Assembly (NCBI RefSeq): GCF_049723235.1
Contig: NZ_JBNARB010000012.1
Span: 1 to 64,000, forward strand
From: Thermovenabulum sp049723235
GTDB taxonomy: Bacteria; Bacillota; Thermosediminibacteria; Thermosediminibacterales; Thermosediminibacteraceae
Direction: 5' to 3'
Length of the DNA stretch: 64,000 nt
Made by a program: the position numbers and the translations under genes. Within the stretch, counting starts at the first letter, position 1. Each line of letters opens with the position of its first letter. The notes beneath the pieces were generated by a model. It did no database searches and was not told the DNA's origin. It saw only the letters and a program-made list of their open reading frames with translations. This document shows, in pieces, positions 24,828-33,273 of the stretch.

Positions 24828-25712
24828 CTATTCCTCAAAACGGTAAAGCTGGTCTTTGGTAAATACATAGTCAGGGGTAATAAGCTTTTCTTTGAAATTT
24901 ATAGAATACCACGGATTGCCATCATTATTCCCTGGATTTTTCAGCACATGTATTTCCTGGGCGGGCATATACCCCTGGGCCAAAAGAAATATTTTCTCTC
25001 CGGTATTTTTATTTACCGCCATGTCAACTACAATTACGCAGTGGCCGGGGCTTCCCCCTTCGAGGAATACGTCGCCGATGCTTAAATCCTCCAAAGAGAC
25101 CCTTTTCATCTCCTTTGACAGAGAGAGAGTCCCAGCATAGGCAAAGACCATGTCCAGGTATTTCCTGAAAGTTGCGTAATCACCGTTATAGCCGGCCTGT
25201 TTAACCCAGCTGGTATTATTTCCCTCCACCCTTATCCTGTAACCTTCCCGCCACTTTTTATAATCTGCCCGAAAACCGTTGGTAAAATTAAAGTGAATTT
25301 TATCGTAATAGCCCCTTTTATAAAGATACTCAGCCCTCAGTCTAATCACCGAATCGGCACACTGCATTAAATCCCTTTGCCCTACGTCCATATCAATTAC
25401 GGCTGCGTGCACATCCCTTGGTTTTACAAAACCGTTGTAATATCTTACCTTTGAACCGTGGGGTTTTAAGGGTAAATTCCTCAAATACTCCCCGAAGGAA
25501 TCTTCCGGGAGTTTTATCCTCTCAAATCCTTCGGGTACCTCAATCCTTTCTTTTATCGTCTTTCCTTCTTCGTTTATTAAATTATTGGTTTTTCTTTCAA
25601 AAGGAATTTCTTGATTTTTTATAAAATTTTTCTCTTCGTTAATCATTTTTTCGCATGCGGTTAAAAGTAAAACCGTAAGCATAATAATTAAAATTATTCT
25701 TCTCTTTTGCAT
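24828..25712 (-). CDS. DUF4846 lipoprotein
   Basis: A 294-residue exported lipoprotein: hydrophobic signal followed by the lipobox LLTACE (Cys20). The DUF4846 domain spans about 60-290 with a Cys (MQCADSVIRLRAEYLY, near 119), GYNGDYATFRKYLDMVFAYAGTLSL near 174-199, and a GDVFLEGGSPGHCVIVVDMA segment resembling the Cys/His part of NlpC-like folds. Family function is not established. It is the last gene of a four-gene minus-strand unit with a GNAT, a DUF3160 and a VCBS-like gene. GGGAG precedes ATG 25712. Confidence 0.85.
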   Translation of the reverse strand: MQKRRIILIIMLTVLLLTACEKMINEEKNFIKNQEIPFERKTNNLINEEGKTIKERIEVPEGFERIKLPEDSFGEYLRNLPLKPHGSKVRYYNGFVKPRDVHAAVIDMDVGQRDLMQCADSVIRLRAEYLYKRGYYDKIHFNFTNGFRADYKKWREGYRIRVEGNNTSWVKQAGYNGDYATFRKYLDMVFAYAGTLSLSKEMKRVSLEDLSIGDVFLEGGSPGHCVIVVDMAVNKNTGEKIFLLAQGYMPAQEIHVLKNPGNNDGNPWYSINFKEKLITPDYVFTKDQLYRFEE

Positions 25713-25738
25713 CCTTTTGCTCCCTTATTAAAATTTTT

Positions 25739-26194
25739 TCATTTTACATAATAAATAAGCCGGGGAATAATTCGCCCCTTTTTAACCGAGGACTCCACTT
25801 CCCCTAAATATTCTGCACCCATTTTTATATAAAAACCCTTTGCTTCGGGACTGGTTACAAAGGTAAAGCTTTTTATACCTTTTTCCTTACAATAATCCGC
25901 TAAATGACTCCACAGCATCCTCCCGTATCCTTTGCCTATATAATCGGTGTCAATGTAGAAAAACTCTAAATTCACCTCATCTTTTTCAAATAAAAGGCCG
26001 AAAAAACCCAAAATCTTTTCCTTATCCTCCAGTACAAATACGGGGAAATTTTTTATATATTCTTCAGTCAACCGATATTTTTCTTTAAATTTTACCATAT
26101 ATTTTTCATCGTATCCCCAGTGACCTTCCGACTTCTCGGCAAGCTCGGATAATATCAATGCCTCATTTTCCTTTGCAGGTCGTATAAAAGCCAA
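25739..26194 (-). CDS. GNAT-family N-acetyltransferase
   Basis: A roughly 150-residue acetyltransferase with the acetyl-CoA loop YIGKGYGRMLWSHL (about 92-105) and the terminal KSFTFVTSPEAKGFYIKMGAEYLGEV pattern. The substrate is unknown. AGAGGTGA best fits the TTG start at 26194; the GTG at 26203 lies within that ribosome site. It is embedded in a cluster of exported proteins of unknown role, 14 bases after the DUF3160 gene, so it may modify a component of that system or may simply be a passenger. Confidence 0.82.
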   Translation of the reverse strand: MAFIRPAKENEALILSELAEKSEGHWGYDEKYMVKFKEKYRLTEEYIKNFPVFVLEDKEKILGFFGLLFEKDEVNLEFFYIDTDYIGKGYGRMLWSHLADYCKEKGIKSFTFVTSPEAKGFYIKMGAEYLGEVESSVKKGRIIPRLIYYVK

Positions 26195-26208
26195 AATCTT
26201 CACCTCTT

Positions 26209-28377
26209 TTAAAGCCTGTTGTTATCCGGTATTTCCATTTTATCCTTGCTGAAATACGATTTCATCCAGAAAAGCCTTTCGGGAGCTTTTCCTTCTTTTA
26301 TCATTTTCTGCCATTCTTCATCGGTTAATCTCTTTCCCGAAACAAATTCATAGTAGCTAAATATCGCACCTCTTGTGAGGTAAAACCTTCCGCTTATAGG
26401 CACTACCACATATATTTCGTAAGCGGGTCCCACACCCACTTCAAAGTATCCGCCGCTGCCGAACTGGTTCGGCGCAATTGTATGAATATCCGCTATTGTC
26501 GCCATGTTTTTGTCCGTTTCCGAGGTAATCTCAAACCACCTCAATCCATCTCCCGCAAAGGATGCTGTGAGGCTTTCTAATGTGCCCCCGAAAAGCTGAA
26601 GCCGGTAGTATTCATCTTCCGTAAGCTCTTCATCCCTTAATTCCTTCACCGAGCAGTTTATTAAAAATTGAAGCAGCTCTTCAAAGATCTCCATCTTGCT
26701 TTCTACCGCCGCATCCAGCATGCCTCTTTCCTTAAGATTTACCCTGGAAAACTTAGTAAGCCACAAAAGCTTATCGTAAACCTCGATATTCGGTTCGACA
26801 TAAGCTTTTATATCCGCCAGTTCTTCGCCCCCGCCCATTTCGGCACCGCTCTGTTTACCGTAAAGTATGGTATCGTGCTTGAGCTGTGCCCAGCTTCCAA
26901 GAGCAGTAGAAAGGGATTTATCAAGCCAGGCGGTATTTCTCATAAAAGAAGGGTAACCTTCCCCGTATTCCTTCAGTAAACCCTTCAGGGTCCATAGCCA
27001 CCCGAAATAAAAGTTGGACTTCCACCTTTCCTCCTTCATGTTTTGGAATTTTTCCTTCATTTTATTTAATTGTTCAATATATTTCGGCCACTTTTCCTGT
27101 TCTTTATTTATATTAACCTGTATGTCGTAAGCCCTGTTTGAGCCAAATACCGCCATCACATCAAGCCCGGAAGGAACGGGCCTTACTATTGGTTCCACCA
27201 GTTCCTGGATAATTTCGGCATCGGGAACGTACCTTTGCCCCAAAAATCTAAACTGTTTACCGACGGGAGTGCTTACCGAAGTATATTTTGGCTTTATTAT
27301 GGGTTCGGGTAATTTTTCTGCTTCCTTGTACACCCTTTCTATTTTGTCGTTATCGTCCATTTTTTCTATGTCCGGATTTTCCCCGTAAACCTTTAAAAGC
27401 AAATCCCTATAATGGTAAATATTCAGATCATCGGCTAAGCCTACGTAAAAATAAGTGGGGGTATACAGGCTTTCCCAGAGCTTAATATCCTTTTCTCCTT
27501 CCTTTTCCAAAAACACGCTGTAGGTTATCAAAAGGGCCTGAAGGGTTTGCTCCACAGTCCTCTTGCCTTCATTATCGTATAAGGGAAAAGGTGCCTGGCC
27601 GTACCACATCAAAGCCTTGAAATACCTTTTTAAATCATCGCTTCTCGTATAGTGTCCCCTGGGTACATACTGGCTGTAATCCAATTCAAAGGGGAAAATA
27701 AAGGATTTTGCAAAGCCTTCCTGCTTTTTTATTAGCTCGTATTCCTTATAAGCCAATTCCTTTGCCTTTTCAGGAAAACCTTCCGGAAGCTCCTTTTCAA
27801 GGGCAAGCTGGGCAACCCCAAAAAAGGCAATGTTTTTCAGCTGGATATTTCTAAGGTTTTCATTTTTCAACGTATTGTAAAGGTATATGGATTTTTTTAG
27901 CATATTTTCCGTGAGTTCCTCTAAAACCGGCAATAGCTTTTCGTTTTCCAGCACCCTCAGGGAGTAATCGTAAAAAATGTGATAAACGTGCAATACCGAA
28001 TCCGTTGTAATAAAAGAAGGGATGTTTTTATACTCGTTTTTTTCGTAGATATAAAAAAGCTGCTCTTCCTCGCAAGGGCTTACGAAAAATGCGTTTTTAT
28101 AAAGCAGTTCCTTTTGCTCTTTTGAAAATCCCCCGAACTGCTTTAAATTTACCACATTAGGTAAATCTTCCTTTATTTTGTATGGCTTTACCTTTGCTTC
28201 AAATTTTGTCGGTTCAAAAGGCACTTCTACGGTTTTTCTATCCGACTCCTCCGTAAAATTCACCTCGTACTCGACGGTTTTTTTATCTGCATCCGCATTA
28301 TTCCCTGTATTTTTATACGCACATCCGTTAAATACCAGCATTAAAGAAATCAATAAAATAATTAGTTTCTTACTCAT
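26209..28377 (-). CDS. DUF3160 lipoprotein
   Basis: A 722-residue exported protein. The signal peptide ends in the lipobox LVFNGCAY (Cys19). The DUF3160 domain covers about 70-700, with its characteristic PSFITTDSVLHVYHIFYDYSLR near 118-139 and KQSGAEMGGGEE near 515. The family is widespread in Firmicutes and archaea without an assigned activity. The protein is highly acidic/aromatic and likely all-helical. It begins 3 bases after the VCBS-like gene, so both are translated together. Confidence 0.87.
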   Translation of the reverse strand: MSKKLIILLISLMLVFNGCAYKNTGNNADADKKTVEYEVNFTEESDRKTVEVPFEPTKFEAKVKPYKIKEDLPNVVNLKQFGGFSKEQKELLYKNAFFVSPCEEEQLFYIYEKNEYKNIPSFITTDSVLHVYHIFYDYSLRVLENEKLLPVLEELTENMLKKSIYLYNTLKNENLRNIQLKNIAFFGVAQLALEKELPEGFPEKAKELAYKEYELIKKQEGFAKSFIFPFELDYSQYVPRGHYTRSDDLKRYFKALMWYGQAPFPLYDNEGKRTVEQTLQALLITYSVFLEKEGEKDIKLWESLYTPTYFYVGLADDLNIYHYRDLLLKVYGENPDIEKMDDNDKIERVYKEAEKLPEPIIKPKYTSVSTPVGKQFRFLGQRYVPDAEIIQELVEPIVRPVPSGLDVMAVFGSNRAYDIQVNINKEQEKWPKYIEQLNKMKEKFQNMKEERWKSNFYFGWLWTLKGLLKEYGEGYPSFMRNTAWLDKSLSTALGSWAQLKHDTILYGKQSGAEMGGGEELADIKAYVEPNIEVYDKLLWLTKFSRVNLKERGMLDAAVESKMEIFEELLQFLINCSVKELRDEELTEDEYYRLQLFGGTLESLTASFAGDGLRWFEITSETDKNMATIADIHTIAPNQFGSGGYFEVGVGPAYEIYVVVPISGRFYLTRGAIFSYYEFVSGKRLTDEEWQKMIKEGKAPERLFWMKSYFSKDKMEIPDNNRL

Positions 28378-28380
28378 TTT

Positions 28381-29397
28381 TTATTCCCCCTCTATCAAAA
28401 GCTTAAAATAATACTTTCTTCCTATATCCCTTATACTCAATTTCCCCCCTTCGTATTCCACTACCCCCCAGCTAAAAACCTTTCCTTGCCTTACCCGTAC
28501 CAAAACCCTTTTTTCTTCCTTTACAATTGAATCTATTTCATCGTATGCACTGCTCTCGGAAAAAAGCTCAAACCCAAATCCCTTCCATTTATATGCGCTT
28601 GTAATTTTTTTACCGTCCTTTACGGTTTCAACGGATAAGAGTTCATCCTTGCCATCTTCGTCAATATCAAAAAATACGTAATCATCAAAAGGCTTAGAAA
28701 GCCTGGACCCCCTCCACTTTGGGAACAATCCCCCTTCGTTTAATCCGTATATAAAGGGCCTTTTTGCCATAACAGGATGCAGTTCTGCTTTTTTATATAC
28801 CCCTATGGAAATTTCCAAATTTTCGTCTTCATCCACATCGGCTATTTGAACCTTCCAGGGATTAAAGACCTTCATTTCCTCAAATAGCTTCAATTTAATG
28901 CCGTCCTCTAAGGTTAAAATAATAAAATTTTCCCCGTAGTTTTCATTCCTCTTACCCGTTATCAAAAAAATTTCGTCGGTAAGGTCTTTATCCACATCTC
29001 CCGCACAGCTGCTTAGTATGTAATCATTATTACCCAAATTATACTGCCATATCTCATTCCCTTCTTTTGAAAAAACCTTTACTGAATCCTCACCGATAAA
29101 TGAAATAAGGTTTTCTCCTCTATATTTAATTAATAATGGGGATGTTGATTTTTTAACGGAAAAATTAATTAATTTAATACCGAAAATATCCTCACTTTTC
29201 AATAAGCCCTGCAGGTAAAATCCCAAAATTTTATATGTAAAAAAAGTGACCCTGCCTTTTTCGTTTTTCACATCTACTATCCCGACAGGAGATACAGAAT
29301 TCATAAAAACTATTAATAAGAATAAAAAAGCTACTAAAAATATTAACCGTTTTCGCAGGATCTTTTTTAAGGAATTATTTATATTTCTTAAATCCAT
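28381..29397 (-). CDS. Membrane-anchored VCBS/FG-GAP-like repeat protein
   Basis: A 338-residue protein: an N-terminal membrane anchor (about 19-36, LIFLVAFLFLLIVFM) and an extracellular beta-propeller-like domain. Calcium-type DxDxDxxxE loops are visible: DVDKDLTDEIFLI, DVDEDENLEISIG and DIDEDGKDELLSV, each about 60 residues apart, as in FG-GAP/VCBS repeats. It has no recognisable catalytic residues. It is the first gene of the cluster with DUF3160, GNAT and DUF4846; AAAGGA precedes ATG 29397. A structural or sensing role at the cell surface is inferred. Confidence 0.72.
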   Translation of the reverse strand: MDLRNINNSLKKILRKRLIFLVAFLFLLIVFMNSVSPVGIVDVKNEKGRVTFFTYKILGFYLQGLLKSEDIFGIKLINFSVKKSTSPLLIKYRGENLISFIGEDSVKVFSKEGNEIWQYNLGNNDYILSSCAGDVDKDLTDEIFLITGKRNENYGENFIILTLEDGIKLKLFEEMKVFNPWKVQIADVDEDENLEISIGVYKKAELHPVMAKRPFIYGLNEGGLFPKWRGSRLSKPFDDYVFFDIDEDGKDELLSVETVKDGKKITSAYKWKGFGFELFSESSAYDEIDSIVKEEKRVLVRVRQGKVFSWGVVEYEGGKLSIRDIGRKYYFKLLIEGE

Positions 29398-29507
29398 ATT
29401 ACTTAAATCCTTTATTCTTTTGATTTTTTTAAATTTTACATCACATTACTTATTAATTCTTTCTTTATTGTTAAAATTCCTGCAAGGAATTTGGGCAAAA
29501 ATAAAAA

Positions 29508-29525
29508 GCCCGGTAAATACCGGTA
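29508..29525 (-). terminator. Terminator of the arsM remnant
   Basis: The stem CCGGT/ACCGG with an AAAT loop (29510-29523) is followed on the minus strand by GCTTTTTATTTTT. It lies just beyond the stop of the truncated arsM and probably belonged to the intact gene. Confidence 0.65.
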
Positions 29526-29531
29526 TTTTAA

Positions 29532-29885
29532 TCATTTTACTGCTTTAATATACGCTCCTGCAAAGGCTCCGTCGATCTTATTTTTATCCGCCAAAATCTC
29601 TTCGATCAAATCCTTTGTATAAACGTGAGCCGGAATGATTTCTACATCCTTAAAGCCAACCCTCTTTAGGATGTCTTTATATTCTTCTACCTTTATAGCC
29701 CCCGCAACACATCCTGCCCAGAGCTTTGCCCGCTTTATAATGCTTTCGGGTATATCCTTTAGAGCAACTATATCGGCGATCGCAAGCCTTCCGCCCCTTT
29801 TAAGAACCCTGTAAGCCTCTTTCAGAGCCTTTTCTTTATCCTCGCAGAGGTTAATGACGCAGTTGGAAAGGATTACATTTTCTTT
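29532..29885 (-). pseudogene. arsM: 5'-truncated arsenite methyltransferase (arsM) remnant
   Basis: The minus strand holds an open frame with no start codon ending in TGA at 29532-29534. It encodes about 117 residues of the C-terminal part of an ArsM-type SAM methyltransferase: NVILSNCVINLCEDKEKAL, EAYRVLKRGGRLAIADIV and LWAGCVAGAIKVEEYKDIL. Intact ArsM has about 260-280 residues, so the N-terminal SAM-binding half is missing. An in-frame stop lies immediately upstream at the breakpoint (near 29886), and the next bases form the promoter of the divergent DUF4438 gene. The remaining frame has no internal damage, which suggests a recent deletion. Confidence 0.85.
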
Positions 29886-29888
29886 TTA

Positions 29889-29897
29889 TGATATAAT
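29889..29897 (+). promoter_or_regulatory. Extended -10 promoter of the DUF4438 gene
   Basis: TGATATAAT is a perfect extended -10 about 29 bases before ATG 29926. No good -35 is placed at 17 bases. It sits right at the arsM breakpoint. Confidence 0.55.
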
Positions 29898-29925
29898 CTA
29901 ATTAATGCGAAAGGAGGCATTTTAT

Positions 29926-30780
29926 ATGTTAAGGACAAATATAGAAAAAACCGTTATTCAATCAGTTCAAGGAAAAATTCATCACCCCATCGCTTCTTCT
30001 CCATTCAGGATAGGACATGATGGAAGCGTAAATATCCTTCCTGCAACAGGAGCCATCACTTATAATGTAAACCTTGGGGATCCCGCATTTGGATGGACAG
30101 GAGATCATGTAGAGCCCGGCGTGTCGATAAAAAATGAGGATACCTATGAAAACAACGCCCTTATGGTACTCGCATGTATCGGAAATGAAGCCAGGGTAAT
30201 TACGGGTGATGCAAAGGGAGCAAAAGGTGTAGTAATCGGAAAGCACGGCGGTATAGAACACGTCCTGGTCCAGTTCGAAAAAGAAGATATGGAAAAAATG
30301 GCGGTAGACGACAAAATACTGATAAAGGCGTGGGGACAGGGTTTAAAACTTCTCGATTACCCCGATGTATTCGTGATGAACATAGATCCCCGCCTATTTT
30401 TAAACATACCAATATTGGAACATGAAGGAGTACTAAAAGTTCCCGTAGTTGCCGAAGTCCCCGCATACTTAATGGGTTCCGGTATAGGGAGCTCTACTGC
30501 TTTCAGCGGTGATTACGATATCATGACCGCCGACATGGAAACGGTTAAAATGCTCGGGCTTGAGCGATTAAGGTTTGGTGACCTCGTGCTATTGAAGGAT
30601 TGTGACAACACTTACGGTAGGGGATACTTGAAAGGAGCCGTGACCGTCGGAGTGGTAATTCATAGTGATTGCATAAAAATGGGACATGGCCCCGGGATCA
30701 CCACAATTATGACCTGCAAACACCCAAAAATTGAAGGAATAATAGACGAAAATGCAAATATAAAAAATTATTTAAAATAA
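29926..30780 (+). CDS. DUF4438 family protein
   Basis: A 284-residue soluble protein of the DUF4438 family, which is frequent in anaerobic Firmicutes and Thermotogae. Conserved-looking stretches are LGDPAFGWTGDHVEPGVS near 45-62, GDAKGAKGVVIGKHGG near 94-109, and GHGPGITTIMT near the C-terminus. No catalytic motif is recognised, and function is unknown. The start is ATG 29926 with AAAGGAGG 7 bases upstream; ATG 29905 precedes the ribosome site. It converges tail to tail with ybaK with one base between the stop codons, leaving no room for a terminator. Confidence 0.85.
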   Translation: MLRTNIEKTVIQSVQGKIHHPIASSPFRIGHDGSVNILPATGAITYNVNLGDPAFGWTGDHVEPGVSIKNEDTYENNALMVLACIGNEARVITGDAKGAKGVVIGKHGGIEHVLVQFEKEDMEKMAVDDKILIKAWGQGLKLLDYPDVFVMNIDPRLFLNIPILEHEGVLKVPVVAEVPAYLMGSGIGSSTAFSGDYDIMTADMETVKMLGLERLRFGDLVLLKDCDNTYGRGYLKGAVTVGVVIHSDCIKMGHGPGITTIMTCKHPKIEGIIDENANIKNYLK

Positions 30781-30781
30781 A

Positions 30782-31246
30782 TCACCTGCATACATCCACC
30801 CATCTTTTACTTTTTGCATAAAGTTCCAGCTCTTCACAGGTGAGTTCAATAGCCGAATTTCCGCTTCCGCAGGCAGGAAACACCGTTTCAAACCTTTTTA
30901 AAGACACATCAAGGTAAACCGGTATATCGCTTTTTAGCCCAAAAGGGCATACTCCACCTACCGGATGGCCGGTAATCTCAAAGGTTTCCTCATGGGAAAG
31001 CATCCTGGCTTTAAATCCGAATTCCCTTTTAAACTTTGCGTTGTCAATTTTTACATCCCCGGCGGTAACTATTAGCATTGCCACATTTTCTTTATCCCTG
31101 AAGGCAAGGGTTTTAGCTATCCTTGCAGGTTCCACATTGGCGGCTTTTGCCGCCTCCTGGACCGTTGCGCTGGATTGATTAAATTCCAAAACGTCCCTGT
31201 CCTTTCCCCATTTTTTCAGGTATTCCTTTGCTTCCAATATTCCCAT
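30782..31246 (-). CDS. YbaK/EbsC-type aminoacyl-tRNA deacylase
   Basis: A 154-residue editing-domain protein of the YbaK/ProX family that hydrolyses mischarged tRNA (typically Cys- or Ala-tRNAPro). Seen: SSATVQEAAKAANVEPARIAKTL, the catalytic-type Lys in DVKIDNAKFKREF, the GHPVGGVCPFGL loop (about residues 96-107) and FPACGSGNSAIELT near 125. It is intact and of normal length. The start is ATG 31246, preceded by AAAGGGGC; the upstream ATG at 31264 overlaps that region. Confidence 0.9.
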   Translation of the reverse strand: MGILEAKEYLKKWGKDRDVLEFNQSSATVQEAAKAANVEPARIAKTLAFRDKENVAMLIVTAGDVKIDNAKFKREFGFKARMLSHEETFEITGHPVGGVCPFGLKSDIPVYLDVSLKRFETVFPACGSGNSAIELTCEELELYAKSKRWVDVCR

Positions 31247-31312
31247 TATAAAAGCCCCTTTCAATGCATGTTATTAAATTAATTTTTTTCTTCATCTTAG
31301 CATAAAATCTTT

Positions 31313-31335
31313 ATTATGTTAAAGTCTAACATAAT
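31313..31335. repeat. Inverted repeat upstream of ybaK
   Basis: Perfect 9-bp arms ATTATGTTA/TAACATAAT are separated by 5 bases, and an outer pair TTAGCAT/ATGCTAA (31297-31303, 31334-31340) is also present. It overlaps the stop codon of the TPR remnant and lies 70 bases upstream of ybaK. It could be the old terminator of the TPR gene or an operator. Confidence 0.45.
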
Positions 31336-31540
31336 GCTAACAAGCTTTTCCTCATCATATCCAAGGATTCTAAATCAATTTTGTCAAACACTTTTATACT
31401 TCTTTTAAATTCATCTAAAGCAAGGGAAAAAGCATTATTTTCAAAATATAACTTTGCAAGCAAAATCAGCACTTCATCATTTTCAATAAGATTTAAAAGC
31501 TCCAAGGAGTTTTCAAATTCGTTATAAAAACCAGATTTTA
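31326..31540 (-). pseudogene. 3' remnant of a TPR-repeat protein gene
   Basis: A minus-strand frame without a start codon ends in TAG at 31326-31328. Its roughly 70 residues form TPR-like helices (FENSLELLNLIENDEVLILLAKLYFE; NAFSLALDEFKRSIKVF). An upstream in-frame stop lies within the GntP part of the neighbouring chimaera, so the gene's 5' part has been lost at a junction near 31535. The parent family cannot be named. Confidence 0.55.
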
Positions 31541-32418
31541 TCTTTCAATTCTTCATAGCTCATTCCATCCTGATCTATTTCAGACTTAATATCTTTCCCT
31601 ATTCTATGAGCCCACCACAGCCCAATAAGAGCAGCCGGTATAGACACTACCATTCCTATGAGAATTACAAGCCCAAGGTCAGCTCTGACATTTCCAGCAG
31701 CTGCTATAGGTCCAGGAGTGGGCGGCACTAAAGTATGAGTAGCATATAATCCAGTTGAAAGGGTAACAGCCATCACTGCGATTGGAATATTAGCTCTTTT
31801 AGCAAGAGCTTTATTAAGAGGCGTTAGAATAACATACCCTGAATCACAAAAAACCGGTATACTGGTAATATAGCCAATAATGCTCATCGCCAGAGGTGAC
31901 CTCTCGCCGCCAAAACCTATTTCTTTTCCTTCAGCGTCTAAAAATTTTATTCCAAGCGCCTGAGCCATCCCAACCCCACCGTCATTAGTAGCGCTTCCGC
32001 CTATACCTATTATGAGCTTTTTAATACCATAATCTAAAGCCGCCTTTATCAGCTGGCCGGTACCGTAAGTAGTTGTTTCCATTGGGTTACGCTCTTCTGG
32101 TTTTAAAAAATTTAAACCAGATGCCGCAGCCATTTCGATTACTGCAGTCCCATCCGGTAGCAAACCAAAAAAAGAATCGGTTTCTCTACCCAAAGGATCC
32201 AAGACCTTTGTCCTTATCAATTTGCCCCCAGTAGCATAGATTATGGCCTCTACAGTGCCCTCTCCGCCATCTGCAATGGGAACCTTAGCTACTTCAAGAT
32301 TTACTCCAACATAAGAAGCTGCCTTCACTATCCCCCTTTCGATTGCATTAGCAGCTTGTAGAGAAGTTAGACTTCCTTTAAATGAATCAGGTGCGATTAG
32401 TATATTAACTTTTCTCAT
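31522..32418 (-). pseudogene. In-frame chimaera of glycerate kinase N-terminus and GntP permease segment
   Basis: A 298-codon frame that joins pieces of two genes. Residues 1 to about 171 are the N-terminal half of a GlxK-type glycerate kinase (APDSFKGSLTSLQAANAIERG, IADGGEGTVEAI, GIGGSATNDGGVGMAQALG; intact enzymes have about 375 residues). From about residue 172 it becomes the middle of a GntP-family gluconate-type permease (IPVFCDSGYVILTPLNKALAKR, TGLYATHTLVPPTPGPIAAAG), which normally has about 440 residues. The frame then runs out a few codons past a second junction. The kinase lacks its C-terminal lobe and the permease both ends, so neither activity is likely. CGGAGG precedes ATG 32418, so it can still be translated. 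Confidence 0.85.
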
Positions 32419-32617
32419 AAATACCTCCGAGTATATTTTTGTTATATAATTTTATCTCAATATTTATGAAATTGTTATTTACAAAATGCGCAAATTTAAA
32501 TAGCAATTTAATATCTTTTTTTAACAAAGTGTAAATATTACACAATTTAAATCATTGTCTATAGTAAAAAGCGGGTTCCCTCGCTTGTAGCTTTTCTTCT
32601 ATATAATATTAATAGTA

Positions 32618-32640
32618 CAAAAAAGCGGGGAAAACCCGCT
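32618..32640 (-). terminator. Terminator after the M20 remnant
   Basis: AGCGGG/CCCGCT with a GAAAA loop (32624-32640) is followed on the minus strand by TTTTTT. A related GC-rich fold (AGCG...CGCT) lies at 32570-32585. The rest of 32419-32617 is AT-rich and carries the promoter region of the chimaeric gene. Confidence 0.75.
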
Positions 32641-32664
32641 TTAATAAATTTATATTCACTTTTT

Positions 32665-33186
32665 TCAAAACATCAATTCATTTATAGTCTCCAGATAGAT
32701 TTGCGTGCACGCTATTATCTGGCTTATATAGCCGCATTCATTGGGTGAATGCATATTTTCTCCGCCAGGGCCGAAAGTAACTGTAGGGATATTGCCTAAT
32801 CTATAAAGATAATTGGAATCGCAAACCGATTTATCATACCCAATGGGTAAATCCTTTCCAACCACCTCTTTATATTTCTCCCTTATAATTTTCACCAATA
32901 TATGATCCTCAGGTATTACAAAAGGTTCCATATAAGGAGTTTCTCTGGGTATTAGAAATACTTTCACTTTTTTCTCTATACCCAGTTCATTTGCTAATTC
33001 CATTATTTGCCTTGAGCAAAATTCATAATCCTCTCCTGGGACTACAAACCTATCTATAAATAATTCGCATTTATCGGGGACGTTCAATGTAGTTTTTATA
33101 CCTCCGTTAATATGGCGTATGCACCAGGAGCCACTTCCGAGCCGTGGATGTATCATTGTATTATTCCATCTTCCAAATTCTCGCAA
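32665..33186 (-). pseudogene. C-terminal fragment of an M20 family peptidase/deacylase
   Basis: A 173-codon frame covering the last part of an ArgE/DapE-type M20 metallohydrolase: IHPRLGSGSWCIRHINGGIKT (dimerisation domain), VPDKCELFIDRFVVPGED and the C-terminal metal-site motif GGENMHSPNE. M20 enzymes have about 380-430 residues; the N-terminal catalytic half with HxD and the bridging Asp/Glu motif is missing. Homology begins only about ten codons into the frame, so the break is near 33155. There is no convincing ribosome site. I take it as a deletion remnant. Confidence 0.82.
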
Positions 33187-33248
33187 ATTATTTCAAATTT
33201 CCCGGGAAATATTGCGCCGTTCGATAAATTTTTCGGCAAAATAAAAAG

Positions 33249-33271
33249 GACGGGTAAATTTTACCCATCCT
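33249..33271 (-). terminator. Terminator of the aromatic amino acid operon
   Basis: GGACGGGTAAA pairs with TTTACCCATCC (one mismatch), and on the minus strand is followed by TTTTTATTTT. It starts 3 bases past the aroQ stop. Confidence 0.8.
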
Positions 33272-33273
33272 CC

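Noticed and set aside
29476..29492. Palindrome AATTCCT-GCA-AGGAATT upstream of the VCBS-like gene
   Set aside because: Seven-base arms in AT-rich DNA, no second copy and no promoter in fixed relation to it.
33156..33245. Short minus-strand open stretch between the M20 remnant and the aroQ terminator
   Set aside because: About 28 codons without a start or recognisable similarity; may be deletion debris but cannot be supported.
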